From the NCBI GenBank assembly GCA_052103595.1, contig JBQEKC010000002.1, positions 62,001 through 126,000 of the forward strand: a DNA stretch of 64,000 nt. Reading direction: 5' to 3'. This document shows, in pieces, positions 35,535 through 42,872 of this stretch; position 1 is the first letter of the stretch, and every line of letters begins with the position of its first letter. Source of the stretch: CAMEGH01 sp052103595 (GTDB lineage Bacteria > Patescibacteriota > Saccharimonadia > Saccharimonadales > Saccharimonadaceae). A program made the position numbers and the translations under genes. The notes beneath the pieces were generated by a model. It saw only the letters and a program-made list of their open reading frames with translations, did not search any database and was not told where the DNA came from.

Positions 35535-35756
35535 TTAAAATAACGTTTCTTCTTGTGACATTGTCGGCGCTTCCAGCTGATCACCACGACTAGCTGGTAC
35601 TTCGTACGCATCACGATCAACCGTAAAAAGTGCAAGTCCGCCAAGTTCCGTATCAAGCCGATGCAGCTCATCGAGCCGCTCTTGCTGCCACTCACTCGAG
35701 TGGTCTTCCTGTGTTAATTCTGTGATAAGTGCCTCACGTTGTGCAAATTCGTGCAT
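35535..35756 (-). CDS. 73-aa protein between nrdA and nrdB
   Basis: An acidic, helical, Cys-free protein with a Glu/Gln/Leu-rich first half (SSEWQQERLDELHRLDTELGG) and a C-terminal tail ending MSQEETLF. Its Shine-Dalgarno sequence (AAGGAAGGGG) lies in the last codons of nrdA and nrdB starts 21 nt after its stop, so it is embedded in the operon. It is not NrdI, NrdH or a YfaE ferredoxin. The acidic tail with a terminal Leu-Phe recalls the way R2 C-termini dock on R1, but this is speculation. Function unknown. Confidence 0.75.
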   Translation of the reverse strand: MHEFAQREALITELTQEDHSSEWQQERLDELHRLDTELGGLALFTVDRDAYEVPASRGDQLEAPTMSQEETLF

Positions 35757-35759
35757 ATG

Positions 35760-38168
35760 CTACCCCTTCCTTTTTGCAAAGCCAAAGCCACGACTTGCTC
35801 CGCCTTGCGTCTTTACTTTTTGTGCGGCTAATTTCTCTACCGACACCGTCGTTTGTTCTGACTGATGACGCGGCTTTACGTGCAAATAGTACGTGGTTTT
35901 CAAGCCGCGCTTCCACGCTTCGGTGTAGATTTTCACGTACTCGTCGATATCGCGCGTATCAAGATACATGTTACGGCTAATCGCTTGGTCGACCCATTTT
36001 TGGGCACGCGCTGCTACTTCGATAAACGAATATGGGCTCAGCTGGAAGCTGGTTTTGTAAACCGCTTTAATTTCATCTGGAATGCCGTCGATATTTTGGA
36101 TGTCGCCTTGGTTAGCAAAGACTTCTTCTTTGAGCGATTCCCACAAATCAAGTTCTTTTAGGTCGCGAACAAGATTTGCATTCACTTCCAAGAATTTTCC
36201 GTTCAAGGTTGAGCGACTAAAGATTTGCGCAAATTGCGGATCAAGCCCTGGTGTCGTACCAGCAATATGGCCGATGTTAGCGGTTGGTGCAATTGCCATC
36301 AAGGTGGCGTTTCGCATACCCTTTTTCACTTTCGTGCGCAGCGCTTCCCAATCAAGCTTGGCTTTTTTATTGACGTTCACTTTTACTTTGCGATCAGTCG
36401 CCAGCGTATCGATTGTATCGATTGGCAAAATACCTTTACTCCAGCCGCTACCCTTAAATGCTGGGTAACTGCCGAGCGTTTTGGCAAGCTCAGCCGATTC
36501 ATCAATCGCGTGATAACTAATATATTCGGTAACTTGATCAATCAAGCCTGCCGCTTCTTCTGAATCGTAGCTAAGGTGCAGTTTTTCAAGTACATCAGTA
36601 AAGCCCATCAACCCAAGGCCGAGCGCGCGCGTTTGGCTATTAGCGTGCATCGCTTCTGGCACTGGCAAATTCGTTATGTCAACCAAGTTGTCCAGCTGGC
36701 GAATTGCGCTGCGAGCGCTACTTGCCAAACGATCCCAATCCCACGATTTGTCATCGTTCAGGTGCGCCGAAAGGTTAATGCTCACCAAGTTACACACCGC
36801 AATATTGTCTTTGTCTTGCGGCAGCGTAATTTCGGTACACAAGTTTGAGAGGTGGATTGTACCAGTGTTATTGTTCAAGGCGCGGACGTTGATCGTGTCC
36901 TTCCAGGTCAGCCATGGGTGGCTGGTTGCCTGCAACTGAATCAAAATCGAGCGGAACTGCTGACGAGCTGAAATCTTCTCAAATTTACGCAATTTTCCGG
37001 CATCCGCTAGCTTCACATATTCTTTATAACGCTTGCTAAATTCCGCACCATAGAGTTCTGTCAAATCCATCACTTCGGCTGGGTCAAACAAATACCAGTC
37101 GTCGTCTTTTTCGACGCGCTTCATAAATTCGTCGCTAATAAATACGGCCGTGTTTGCAAAACGAGTACGCAGGTACGGGTCACCCGAGTTTTGCTTCAAG
37201 TCCAAAAACTGTGCAAAATTGAGGTGCCAGTTTTCCATGTAGATCGCAGCAGCGCCGGCTTTTTTACCCTTTCGGCTGACCGCGAACAATGCTGTATCGA
37301 TCATTTTCATGAACGGAATTGGGCCGGTACTTTCCGTGTTTGTCGTCTTCACCGGAGAACCAGCTGCGCGTAGTTTCGTAAAGCCAATGCCAATACCGCC
37401 GGTGCCTTTCGCGATAAACGCCGTGTCGCGCACCGATTTTACAATCGATTCCATATCGTCATCAACATTCATCAAAAAACAATTCGAAAGCTGCGGATGC
37501 GCGCCGCCAGCATTTACACGAGTTGAGCCACCCGGCACATAATCCAGGCTCGACATGTGTTCATAAAAATCAAGCGCCGATTCGGTAGGGTTTTTAGCAT
37601 TGTAGCTGAGGCCCATCGCAATACGCATGTGCGTAAATTGCGGCACTTCCATCGGTTCACTGCTACCTTTTCGCAACGCATAGCGGTTACGGTTGGTAAT
37701 GACGCCCAAATATTTTGAAAGGTCGTCTTTTGATGGATCGAGCGCTTTGGCAAGCTTCTTAATATCAAAAACTTTTTTGTCGTTCATGCGTGGATCAAGC
37801 AACCCAAGCTCCACCGCTTCTTTCAAATACGTTGGAAATGCCTTCTCGTGCATGGCTTTTAGTTCATCGTTCTTTTTGTAGTTGCCCAGCACCTTCTTGT
37901 AGATAGTCTTAAGCAACAAACGTGCCGCAATCTTGTCATAGTCTGGATCATCTTTTACGTTTTGCAGCGTTGCATTAATCACCGCTTCATCTAATTGTTC
38001 GGTGGTAATACCATCAAACAATGTCAGCTGTAGCTGGCTGGCTACCTCAACAACTTTACTAATTTGATCCGGCAAACCTTCACTTGCTTCTACCAATGCA
38101 AGATTAATTTTGTTTGCATCAAATGGTTCGCGTGTGCCATCGCGTTTTACCACATGAATTTGACTCAT
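35760..38168 (-). CDS. nrdA: Ribonucleotide reductase alpha subunit, without C-terminal cysteine arm
   Basis: An 802-aa class I alpha subunit converting NDPs to dNDPs. An ATP-cone (1-95, VVKRDGTREPFD) provides dATP control. Catalytic cysteines are Cys230 (LSNC), Cys444 (SNLCTEI) and Cys459 (AVCNLVSINL); the radical-transfer Tyr pair is Tyr760/Tyr761 (KTTYYL). The protein then runs 40 residues to SRGFGFAKRKG and stops. I find no other cysteine in the protein, so the usual C-terminal Cys-x-x-Cys arm is missing; the 57-aa protein at 34217 could supply it. GAGGG precedes the ATG. The operon has a 300-nt upstream region with paired NrdR-like boxes. Confidence 0.96.
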   Translation of the reverse strand: MSQIHVVKRDGTREPFDANKINLALVEASEGLPDQISKVVEVASQLQLTLFDGITTEQLDEAVINATLQNVKDDPDYDKIAARLLLKTIYKKVLGNYKKNDELKAMHEKAFPTYLKEAVELGLLDPRMNDKKVFDIKKLAKALDPSKDDLSKYLGVITNRNRYALRKGSSEPMEVPQFTHMRIAMGLSYNAKNPTESALDFYEHMSSLDYVPGGSTRVNAGGAHPQLSNCFLMNVDDDMESIVKSVRDTAFIAKGTGGIGIGFTKLRAAGSPVKTTNTESTGPIPFMKMIDTALFAVSRKGKKAGAAAIYMENWHLNFAQFLDLKQNSGDPYLRTRFANTAVFISDEFMKRVEKDDDWYLFDPAEVMDLTELYGAEFSKRYKEYVKLADAGKLRKFEKISARQQFRSILIQLQATSHPWLTWKDTINVRALNNNTGTIHLSNLCTEITLPQDKDNIAVCNLVSINLSAHLNDDKSWDWDRLASSARSAIRQLDNLVDITNLPVPEAMHANSQTRALGLGLMGFTDVLEKLHLSYDSEEAAGLIDQVTEYISYHAIDESAELAKTLGSYPAFKGSGWSKGILPIDTIDTLATDRKVKVNVNKKAKLDWEALRTKVKKGMRNATLMAIAPTANIGHIAGTTPGLDPQFAQIFSRSTLNGKFLEVNANLVRDLKELDLWESLKEEVFANQGDIQNIDGIPDEIKAVYKTSFQLSPYSFIEVAARAQKWVDQAISRNMYLDTRDIDEYVKIYTEAWKRGLKTTYYLHVKPRHQSEQTTVSVEKLAAQKVKTQGGASRGFGFAKRKG

Positions 38169-38337
38169 CTTATACCCTCTTTGCTACGTCTATATGTTTT
38201 ATGTTATACACCTCCCCGTGCAAAGCTCCCTCAAACTTTTTACAAGGTACAGAAAAGAACTCGGCGTAGCCGACCGAAGTAAACCTCCCTGTATTCTGTT
38301 TGTTTTACCACTTGCTAAATGTAGCGGTCTATCTAAG

Positions 38338-38366
38338 ACTATAGCCGCTAGATATAGCTTATGCAA
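38338..38366 (-). promoter_or_regulatory. Probable promoter of the nrdA operon
   Basis: Minus strand: TTGCAT (38361-38366), a 17-bp spacer, and TATAGT (38338-38343). Confidence 0.55.
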
Positions 38367-38421
38367 GGCTTTTACCTGATTAAATGTTGTATATTTTAAC
38401 CTTTCACTAAATGACCTCTGT

Positions 38422-38469
38422 TGTGTACATATAGTGTTGTAAGTTGCTATAGCGCCACTATATGTGGGT
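38422..38469 (-). promoter_or_regulatory. nrdR box: Paired NrdR-like operator boxes
   Basis: Two 16-bp imperfect palindromes, TGTGTACATATAGTGT (38422-38437) and GCCACTATATGTGGGT (38454-38469), start 32 bp apart, that is three helical turns. Both contain CACTATAT on one strand or the other, the core of the NrdR box (ACACTATATATAGTGT type). NrdR represses nrd operons from such pairs. They lie 56-131 bp upstream of the predicted -35, so a second, nearer promoter is possible. Confidence 0.55.
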
Positions 38470-38472
38470 ATT

Positions 38473-39918
38473 TTACGCTTGACACCGCTGCTGCAGCGCT
38501 TCTGCTGGCATAAAATTATCAGTGTAGCGCTGCTGTGAATTGGTATGCACTTTTGCATACTCCGGAAGTGCAAAAGGTGTCTTGCTGTACGCTAAAATCA
38601 TATTCCCTCGTGTTGAAGCGTCATTTTGAAAACGCTCATAATGCAAGGTACTGACATCGCTGTAGGCACCATTAATTGCATCATAGAGTGGCTGACAAGC
38701 ACCTTTGGCTGCAGCAATCGCATTTACCGCCACGACGCCATCTTTCGCCAGCAATTTCTTTACGCGTTGGCCGTATTCGTGCGTTAGTAACGAAAACGGT
38801 ACGCTTGCATCGTTGTACACATCCACCAGAATGACGTCATACTGTGCTGTCACCTCGTTCACAAACACGCGCGCATCAGTATAATGCAGTGTTATGTTTG
38901 TCGGGTCGTCATACAAAAAGTGCTGTCGCGCAATATCTGTCATCGCTGGGTCAATTTCTACCACATCAATTTGTGAAGTGGGATATGTCGCTGCTAGATG
39001 GCGCGGCAAAGTATAGGTGCCGCCACCAAGTACTAACATGCGCTCTTTCTTTGGCGCCGCAGCTACCACACGAGCAAGCTCTTTCGTATACCAAAAAACA
39101 AGTTCGTTCGGCTGATCTGGGTAAATGCCCGACTGCACACCATTTGGACCTGCCAAAATACCACGAACCGTTCGTGTGTCGTCATTTTGATATGTCACAA
39201 TTCGGTATGAAGCCGTTGGCGTATCGACAACCTGCTGCGATGAATGAAACAGCGATAATACCATCACACCGCCAAGCACGACTGTTGCTGTAATCTTTTC
39301 GCGCAGACGCTCTTTTGAAGGAAGCAGCCACCCCGACACCACTAAAACCCCAATCAATACAACCAACGTCTCACGAGACCCAATCATGCCAAACAACAAA
39401 AACCCTGCCACAAAGGTTCCCGCAATGCTGCCAATAGAATTAATAGCACTCAGCGTGGCGACAGTTTGCCCACTTGTTTGTAGCGAAGTAATCGACAACT
39501 TTGCCAAATACGGGCTCATCATTCCTAGTAACACGCTAGTCGGCGCAAATAACACTAACGCTACGACAATGCCTTGAAGGCGCTGATCGCCAAACCATGA
39601 CGTCACCACAGACATAACTGGCGCAAATAAATACATAACGCTCGCCATACAAAGCGCAGCCACAAAGCAAAGCATCGCAACATCGGTGCGGCTATGGCGA
39701 CGGTCAGCCATCTTACCACCAAGGTAGTAGCCAAGGCTTAACGCTACCATAATTACCCCAATCACGCTCGTCCACACATACACCGAATTGCCAATACTTG
39801 GCGCCAACATGCGCGCCGCAACCAATTCAAATGCCATCAATACAAACCCCGACGTAAACGCAATTACTTCAAGTGAATAAACAGAACGCCAAAGGTGTTT
39901 TTGAAGATATTTTTGCAT
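38473..39918 (-). CDS. Membrane protein with fused spermidine-synthase-like domain
   Basis: A 481-aa protein with six to eight membrane helices (residues 10-230) followed by a Rossmann-fold methyltransferase/aminopropyltransferase-like domain (about 240-481): LVLGGGTYTLPRHLA for nucleotide binding, VVEIDPAMTDIARQHF, and YDVILVDVYND. Such fused spermidine synthases are widespread in bacteria and their true substrate is mostly unknown; the catalytic Asp pair of real spermidine synthases is only partly recognisable. TATACT ends 7 nt before the second of two adjacent ATGs (39918), which I use. No other polyamine gene is near. Confidence 0.85.
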   Translation of the reverse strand: MQKYLQKHLWRSVYSLEVIAFTSGFVLMAFELVAARMLAPSIGNSVYVWTSVIGVIMVALSLGYYLGGKMADRRHSRTDVAMLCFVAALCMASVMYLFAPVMSVVTSWFGDQRLQGIVVALVLFAPTSVLLGMMSPYLAKLSITSLQTSGQTVATLSAINSIGSIAGTFVAGFLLFGMIGSRETLVVLIGVLVVSGWLLPSKERLREKITATVVLGGVMVLSLFHSSQQVVDTPTASYRIVTYQNDDTRTVRGILAGPNGVQSGIYPDQPNELVFWYTKELARVVAAAPKKERMLVLGGGTYTLPRHLAATYPTSQIDVVEIDPAMTDIARQHFLYDDPTNITLHYTDARVFVNEVTAQYDVILVDVYNDASVPFSLLTHEYGQRVKKLLAKDGVVAVNAIAAAKGACQPLYDAINGAYSDVSTLHYERFQNDASTRGNMILAYSKTPFALPEYAKVHTNSQQRYTDNFMPAEALQQRCQA

Positions 39919-39984
39919 CATAGTCAGTATAGCACGCTGATTTTTGCCAAGAAAAATGACGCCGTAGATAGGCGTCAGTTTTCT

Positions 39985-40077
39985 TGGCGGAGGATGGGAG
40001 ATTCGAACTCCCGCTCCAGGTTTCCCCGGACTAACGATTTAGCAAACCGTCCCCTTCAGCCACTTGGGTAATCCTCC
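39985..40077 (-). tRNA. tRNA-Ser (anticodon GCT)
   Basis: Complete type II tRNA on the minus strand with acceptor GGAGGAT/ATCCTCC, discriminator G and encoded CCA (39985-39987). The anticodon loop has GCT (40041-40043); a long variable arm (serine type) and GTTCGAATC T-loop are present. Reads AGC/AGU. Confidence 0.95.
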
Positions 40078-40131
40078 AGATGTTTTCACCTCTGGTGTAA
40101 TACTAAGTAAGTATAACACAGGCAAAAACAC

Positions 40132-40160
40132 TAGACAAGCGCCCCTATATTTGCTATAAT
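40132..40160 (+). promoter_or_regulatory. Promoter of the pilin gene
   Basis: TAGACA (40132-40137), a 17-bp spacer ending TTGC, and a perfect TATAAT (40155-40160). Leader about 25 nt with AGGAG. Confidence 0.7.
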
Positions 40161-40191
40161 AATTTATATATTGTATAGCTATAGGAGACCT

Positions 40192-40620
40192 ATGAAACAA
40201 AAAATTGCTATCATCTCTAGTCTCGTTGTCAGTGGAGGTATCGCTCTTCTGGCAGCAACCGCTCCGGTCGCGGCTCTTGATGCAACGATAGGTGGCGGTG
40301 CTGAAGCCGCTCGTGGCGCCGATCAACCAGCCGATTTGTTTGGCAGCGCTGGTGTTCTTTCGACCATCACTAACGTCTTGCTCTTTATCATCGGAGCTGT
40401 CAGCGTCATCATGATTATTATTGGTGGCCTGCGCTACATTCTTTCTGGCGGCGACAGCTCAAACGTTTCAGCAGCAAAAAATACCATTTTGTATGCAATT
40501 GTAGGTATTATTGTGGCGCTTCTTGCCTATGCGATTGTTAACTTCGTACTTGGCGCGCTGTTGGATGGTACCGGCGGCGGTGGTGGCATGAGCGGTGGTG
40601 GCGGCGCGACAAACTTCTAG
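40192..40620 (+). CDS. VirB2/TrbC-like pilin-type membrane protein
   Basis: A 142-aa protein with a cleavable-looking signal (KQKIAIISSLVVSGGIALLAATAPVAALDA), a short extracytoplasmic segment and two membrane helices (around ITNVLLFIIGAVSVIMIIIGGLRYI and TILYAIVGIIVALLAYAIVNFVLG), and a Gly-rich end. The pair of helices joined by RYILSGGDSSNVSAAKN is typical of T4SS-pilin-like proteins found widely in CPR genomes. AGGAG 6 nt upstream supports ATG 40192. It stands alone, with no other secretion genes in the window, so its role in a surface fibre or conjugation is inference. Confidence 0.85.
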   Translation: MKQKIAIISSLVVSGGIALLAATAPVAALDATIGGGAEAARGADQPADLFGSAGVLSTITNVLLFIIGAVSVIMIIIGGLRYILSGGDSSNVSAAKNTILYAIVGIIVALLAYAIVNFVLGALLDGTGGGGGMSGGGGATNF

Positions 40621-40634
40621 CCTCATCTCGAAAA

Positions 40635-40672
40635 GAAAAAAGACGTCTCTCGATTCGTAGGACGTCTTTTTT
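40635..40672. terminator. Bidirectional terminator
   Basis: Stem AGACGTC/GACGTCT (40641-40647 with 40661-40667) between A and T runs; ends the pilin transcript on plus and the tRNA-Ser(CGA) transcript on minus. Confidence 0.85.
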
Positions 40673-40675
40673 CTC

Positions 40676-40765
40676 TGGCGGAGAGAGAGGGATTCGAACC
40701 CTCGGAACCGTTGCCGGCTCACTTGTTTTCGAGACAAGCCAGTTCAACCACTCCTGCACCTCTCC
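40676..40765 (-). tRNA. tRNA-Ser (anticodon CGA)
   Basis: Type II tRNA with acceptor GGAGAGG, anticodon stem CTTGT/ACAAG and loop CTCGAAA (anticodon CGA), long variable arm, GGTTCGAATC T-arm, and encoded CCA. Reads UCG. Confidence 0.95.
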
Positions 40766-40780
40766 GTAACTTTTCTTATT

Positions 40781-41374
40781 CTACCACGGTTGCACAAACC
40801 ACGCGAGCACAACGAACAGCACCACAGCAGCCATAATGCCAGCAACAATCATCCCTGCTGTTTTATATGGATGGCGCTCGCCATACGATAGATATTCAGG
40901 AAATTGCTTGGCGATATGTACACTCGCCAGTTGCTCTTTTTGTTTAGCTACCTGCTTTGCTGGAAGCGCCTGGTAGGCAGCGGCGACCGCTTCGTCTCCC
41001 CAATACAGCCCATTGAGTGAAATCTTCGCACCCGTTTGCTCATCACGCAAAAGTAACCGTTGAAACTGACCAAAGTTTGGTTCTACGTAGGCTGGTACAT
41101 ATATCCCTTTCAGCGAAGCACGCTGAATCGTCTTTTTTGGCAACAATCCGCCTCGTACCGTTATGTCACGCTCAGTAATTGTTACCTTACGCCGCGCCAC
41201 ATGGTAAAACACACCAGCCAGCACTAATACAACCGCACTCGCCATCAACACCCCATACGACGGGTTTGCATAACAATACATTGCAACAATGCTCCCAGCA
41301 ATAAGAAACCGCACAATACCTAAATGCGCTAGGTAGGCTTTTATATTGGCAGTAATTGTTGTGGGCTGATTCAT
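40781..41374 (-). CDS. Membrane protein with PH-like domain
   Basis: A 197-aa protein with two N-terminal membrane helices (about 18-58), a cytoplasmic middle (RRKVTITERDITVRGGLLPKKTIQ onward) resembling bacterial PH domains, and one C-terminal helix (residues about 172-195). I infer a bPH-type protein; function unknown. TATACT ends 6 nt before the ATG (leaderless). It lies between two tRNA genes. The 41588 gene encodes a protein of the same general design. Confidence 0.7.
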   Translation of the reverse strand: MNQPTTITANIKAYLAHLGIVRFLIAGSIVAMYCYANPSYGVLMASAVVLVLAGVFYHVARRKVTITERDITVRGGLLPKKTIQRASLKGIYVPAYVEPNFGQFQRLLLRDEQTGAKISLNGLYWGDEAVAAAYQALPAKQVAKQKEQLASVHIAKQFPEYLSYGERHPYKTAGMIVAGIMAAVVLFVVLAWFVQPW

Positions 41375-41415
41375 ATAGCTAGTATAGCAAAGCTCGCCGG
41401 CAAGCGATTACATAA

Positions 41416-41447
41416 TAAAAAAGAAACTCTTTCAGAAGAGTTTCTTT
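41416..41447 (-). terminator. Terminator of tRNA-Arg
   Basis: Stem AAAGAAACTCTT/AAGAGTTTCTTT downstream of tRNA-Arg on the minus strand, then T-rich sequence. Confidence 0.8.
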
Positions 41448-41459
41448 ATAGTCAATTCA

Positions 41460-41536
41460 TGGTACACCCGACAGGATTTGAACCTATGGCCTTCGGCTCC
41501 GCAAGCCGACGCTCTATCCAGCTGAGCTACGGGTGC
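41460..41536 (-). tRNA. tRNA-Arg (anticodon GCG)
   Basis: A 77-nt tRNA including encoded CCA. Acceptor GCACCCG/CGGGTGT, D-arm GCTC...GAGC, anticodon stem TCGGC/GCCGA with loop TTGCGGA, so the anticodon is GCG and reads CGC/CGU. Most bacteria read these codons with an inosine tRNA (ACG gene), so GCG is unusual. Confidence 0.93.
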
Positions 41537-41587
41537 TCATCACATAACTTATCGTATTATAACAGAGATACCCGCCGCAATCAAGCG

Positions 41588-42193
41588 CTACAGTCGAAGC
41601 ATTTTTACTAATTTATCAACAAAATCGAGCTTGATTTCTTGCATTGGCAAATACTGCCCCACTAGGTCAACAATTTCTTCGCCAGATTCTACTGGGAAGT
41701 AAACTGAAAGACCCGGGCGAAAACGCTTCACCGGGATTAAGAAGATGGAGTTTTCTTTACCGTCATGCATCACCCCAAAGGCTTTGTAATCAGTAAAGTC
41801 GTAAAATTGCTCACCAACATACAACCCTTTTTGCGTTAAACGATATTGAATATCGCGTGATGGGCGAACCGACATTGCAACCAGCACGGCAGCAATCGCC
41901 AAAATTAAGAACGATACCGTCCACGCTTTCAATAAAAAGACATCAAGCAAAATAACCGCAACCACGACCACCGCCAAACCAACGTACCACATAGTGTTTT
42001 TCTCGGCGGCAATGTATTCTTTAGCTGTCCAGTCGACAGCTTCTGGAATCGCTTCCTCTTCCCTGCTAGTATCCACCGAAACAGCGCCGGCATTGATCGT
42101 TACACGCGGCATCGCCTGCTGACCTTCCATCCCCGCTGCCACCCCTGGTTCTGTTGCAACAGGCTGAGGTGTTTGATTGCTCTCTTGATCCAT
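41588..42193 (-). CDS. Membrane protein with PH-like C-terminal domain
   Basis: A 201-aa protein: a disordered Gln/Pro/Glu-rich N-terminus (1-60), two adjacent membrane helices (about 68-106) and a C-terminal domain starting YRLTQKGLYVGEQFYDFTDYKAF that resembles small CPR membrane proteins with a PH-like fold. TATACT ends 6 nt before the ATG (leaderless). No neighbour suggests a role. I am confident it is a gene, not of its function. Confidence 0.75.
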   Translation of the reverse strand: MDQESNQTPQPVATEPGVAAGMEGQQAMPRVTINAGAVSVDTSREEEAIPEAVDWTAKEYIAAEKNTMWYVGLAVVVVAVILLDVFLLKAWTVSFLILAIAAVLVAMSVRPSRDIQYRLTQKGLYVGEQFYDFTDYKAFGVMHDGKENSIFLIPVKRFRPGLSVYFPVESGEEIVDLVGQYLPMQEIKLDFVDKLVKMLRL

Positions 42194-42225
42194 AGGTTTA
42201 GTATAGCATACTGCTTTTGGTTGAG

Positions 42226-42525
42226 TTAATTTTCTTGATTTCGAGCGTACAGCTCCTTGGCAATGGCAAAAAAGTCAGGCTCTTGACCCTGCTCGCGTTG
42301 GATAGCGGCCGTCTTGCCGATTTCGTAGAGCATAAAAGCCTCCTGACGACCTTCCACCTTAGATAATCCCGGGTTTTCATATGGCGGCTTTTGCAAAACT
42401 TCAGCATCGTGCTGGCCTCTCTGTAGCATGGCCTCATCCCATGCCTTTGCCTCTTCGTGTTTCCCATACGAGAGTAGGTTCACCATTTTCGTGATAGTGT
42501 TGTTACTATTGTCATCACCGACCAT
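42226..42525 (-). CDS. Small helical orphan protein
   Basis: A 99-aa soluble helical protein (segments MVNLLSYGKHEEAKAWDEAML and EAFMLYEIGKTAAIQREQG), no family recognised. The helices resemble a small TPR-like pair, but I cannot confirm this. It starts directly after, and in the same frame as, the TAG stop of the 40-aa frame upstream (42526), with GGAG about 12 nt before the ATG. So the two may be coupled genes or one gene split by a stop codon. Confidence 0.6.
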   Translation of the reverse strand: MVGDDNSNNTITKMVNLLSYGKHEEAKAWDEAMLQRGQHDAEVLQKPPYENPGLSKVEGRQEAFMLYEIGKTAAIQREQGQEPDFFAIAKELYARNQEN

Positions 42526-42648
42526 CTATCCGACCGCTCCATCTGAGATTATTTGTACATCTTCCCAGTCGCCACGCATAAGCGCAGTTTGCGCAGCATG
42601 ATGGAGATAGGGCCACTTAGCAGTACGAAGCCATCCTCGCTCTTGCAT
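42526..42648 (-). CDS. 40-aa frame, possible 5' part of the downstream gene
   Basis: ATG 42648 to TAG 42526 encodes 40 aa (with WPYLHHAAQTALMRGDWEDV), helical and compatible in style with the 99-aa product that follows without a gap in the same frame. Either a short upstream gene or the N-terminus of a 140-aa gene interrupted by an amber codon. It starts 21 nt after the tRNA-Ser(GGA) 3' end. No clear Shine-Dalgarno sequence. Confidence 0.4.
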   Translation of the reverse strand: MQERGWLRTAKWPYLHHAAQTALMRGDWEDVQIISDGAVG

Positions 42649-42669
42649 CTTATCTACGTCTTCTTTTTC

Positions 42670-42759
42670 TGGCGGAGAGACAGGGATTCGAACCCTGGGT
42701 ACGGTTGCCCGCACACACGCGTTCCAGGCGTGCACCTTCAACCACTCGGTCACCTCTCC
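42670..42759 (-). tRNA. tRNA-Ser (anticodon GGA)
   Basis: Type II tRNA: acceptor GGAGAGG, anticodon stem CACGC/GCGTG with loop CTGGAAC (anticodon GGA), long variable arm, encoded CCA (42670-42672). Reads UCC/UCU. Confidence 0.95.
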
Positions 42760-42872
42760 ACACTCTTTTAGTGTAGCAAATGTGCGACCTTCACAGCCAA
42801 ACATAATTCACAACATTTTGCACCCCGCTTATGGTTGCGCAGTTTTGCATTTTCACACTATAATAAGGAGTA

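Larger units (their letters stand above)
38169..38472 (-). other. Upstream region of the nrdA operon (304 nt without a gene)
   Basis: On the minus strand, in order: a pair of NrdR-like boxes (38422-38469), a promoter (TTGCAT-N17-TATAGT, 38338-38366), a leader of about 160 nt with a short GC hairpin (TCGGC-TAC-GCCGA near 38260-38278), and a GAGGG Shine-Dalgarno sequence before nrdA. No convincing coding frame; a frame crossing into the 38473 gene is a shadow. Confidence 0.6.

Noticed and set aside
38199..38573. A 124-codon minus-strand frame upstream of nrdA
   Set aside because: It crosses from the 38473 gene into the nrdA regulatory region, has no promoter or Shine-Dalgarno sequence of its own, and contains the NrdR-like boxes and promoter.
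38473..39918. Calling this gene a genuine spermidine synthase (speE)
   Set aside because: The domain is fused to membrane helices and the catalytic Asp pair is not clear; no speD or other polyamine gene is near.
40468..40765. Minus-strand frames over the pilin 3' end and tRNA-Ser(CGA)
   Set aside because: They are read through a tRNA gene and a terminator; the same kind of false frame appears over tRNA-Ser(GGA) at 42649-42804.
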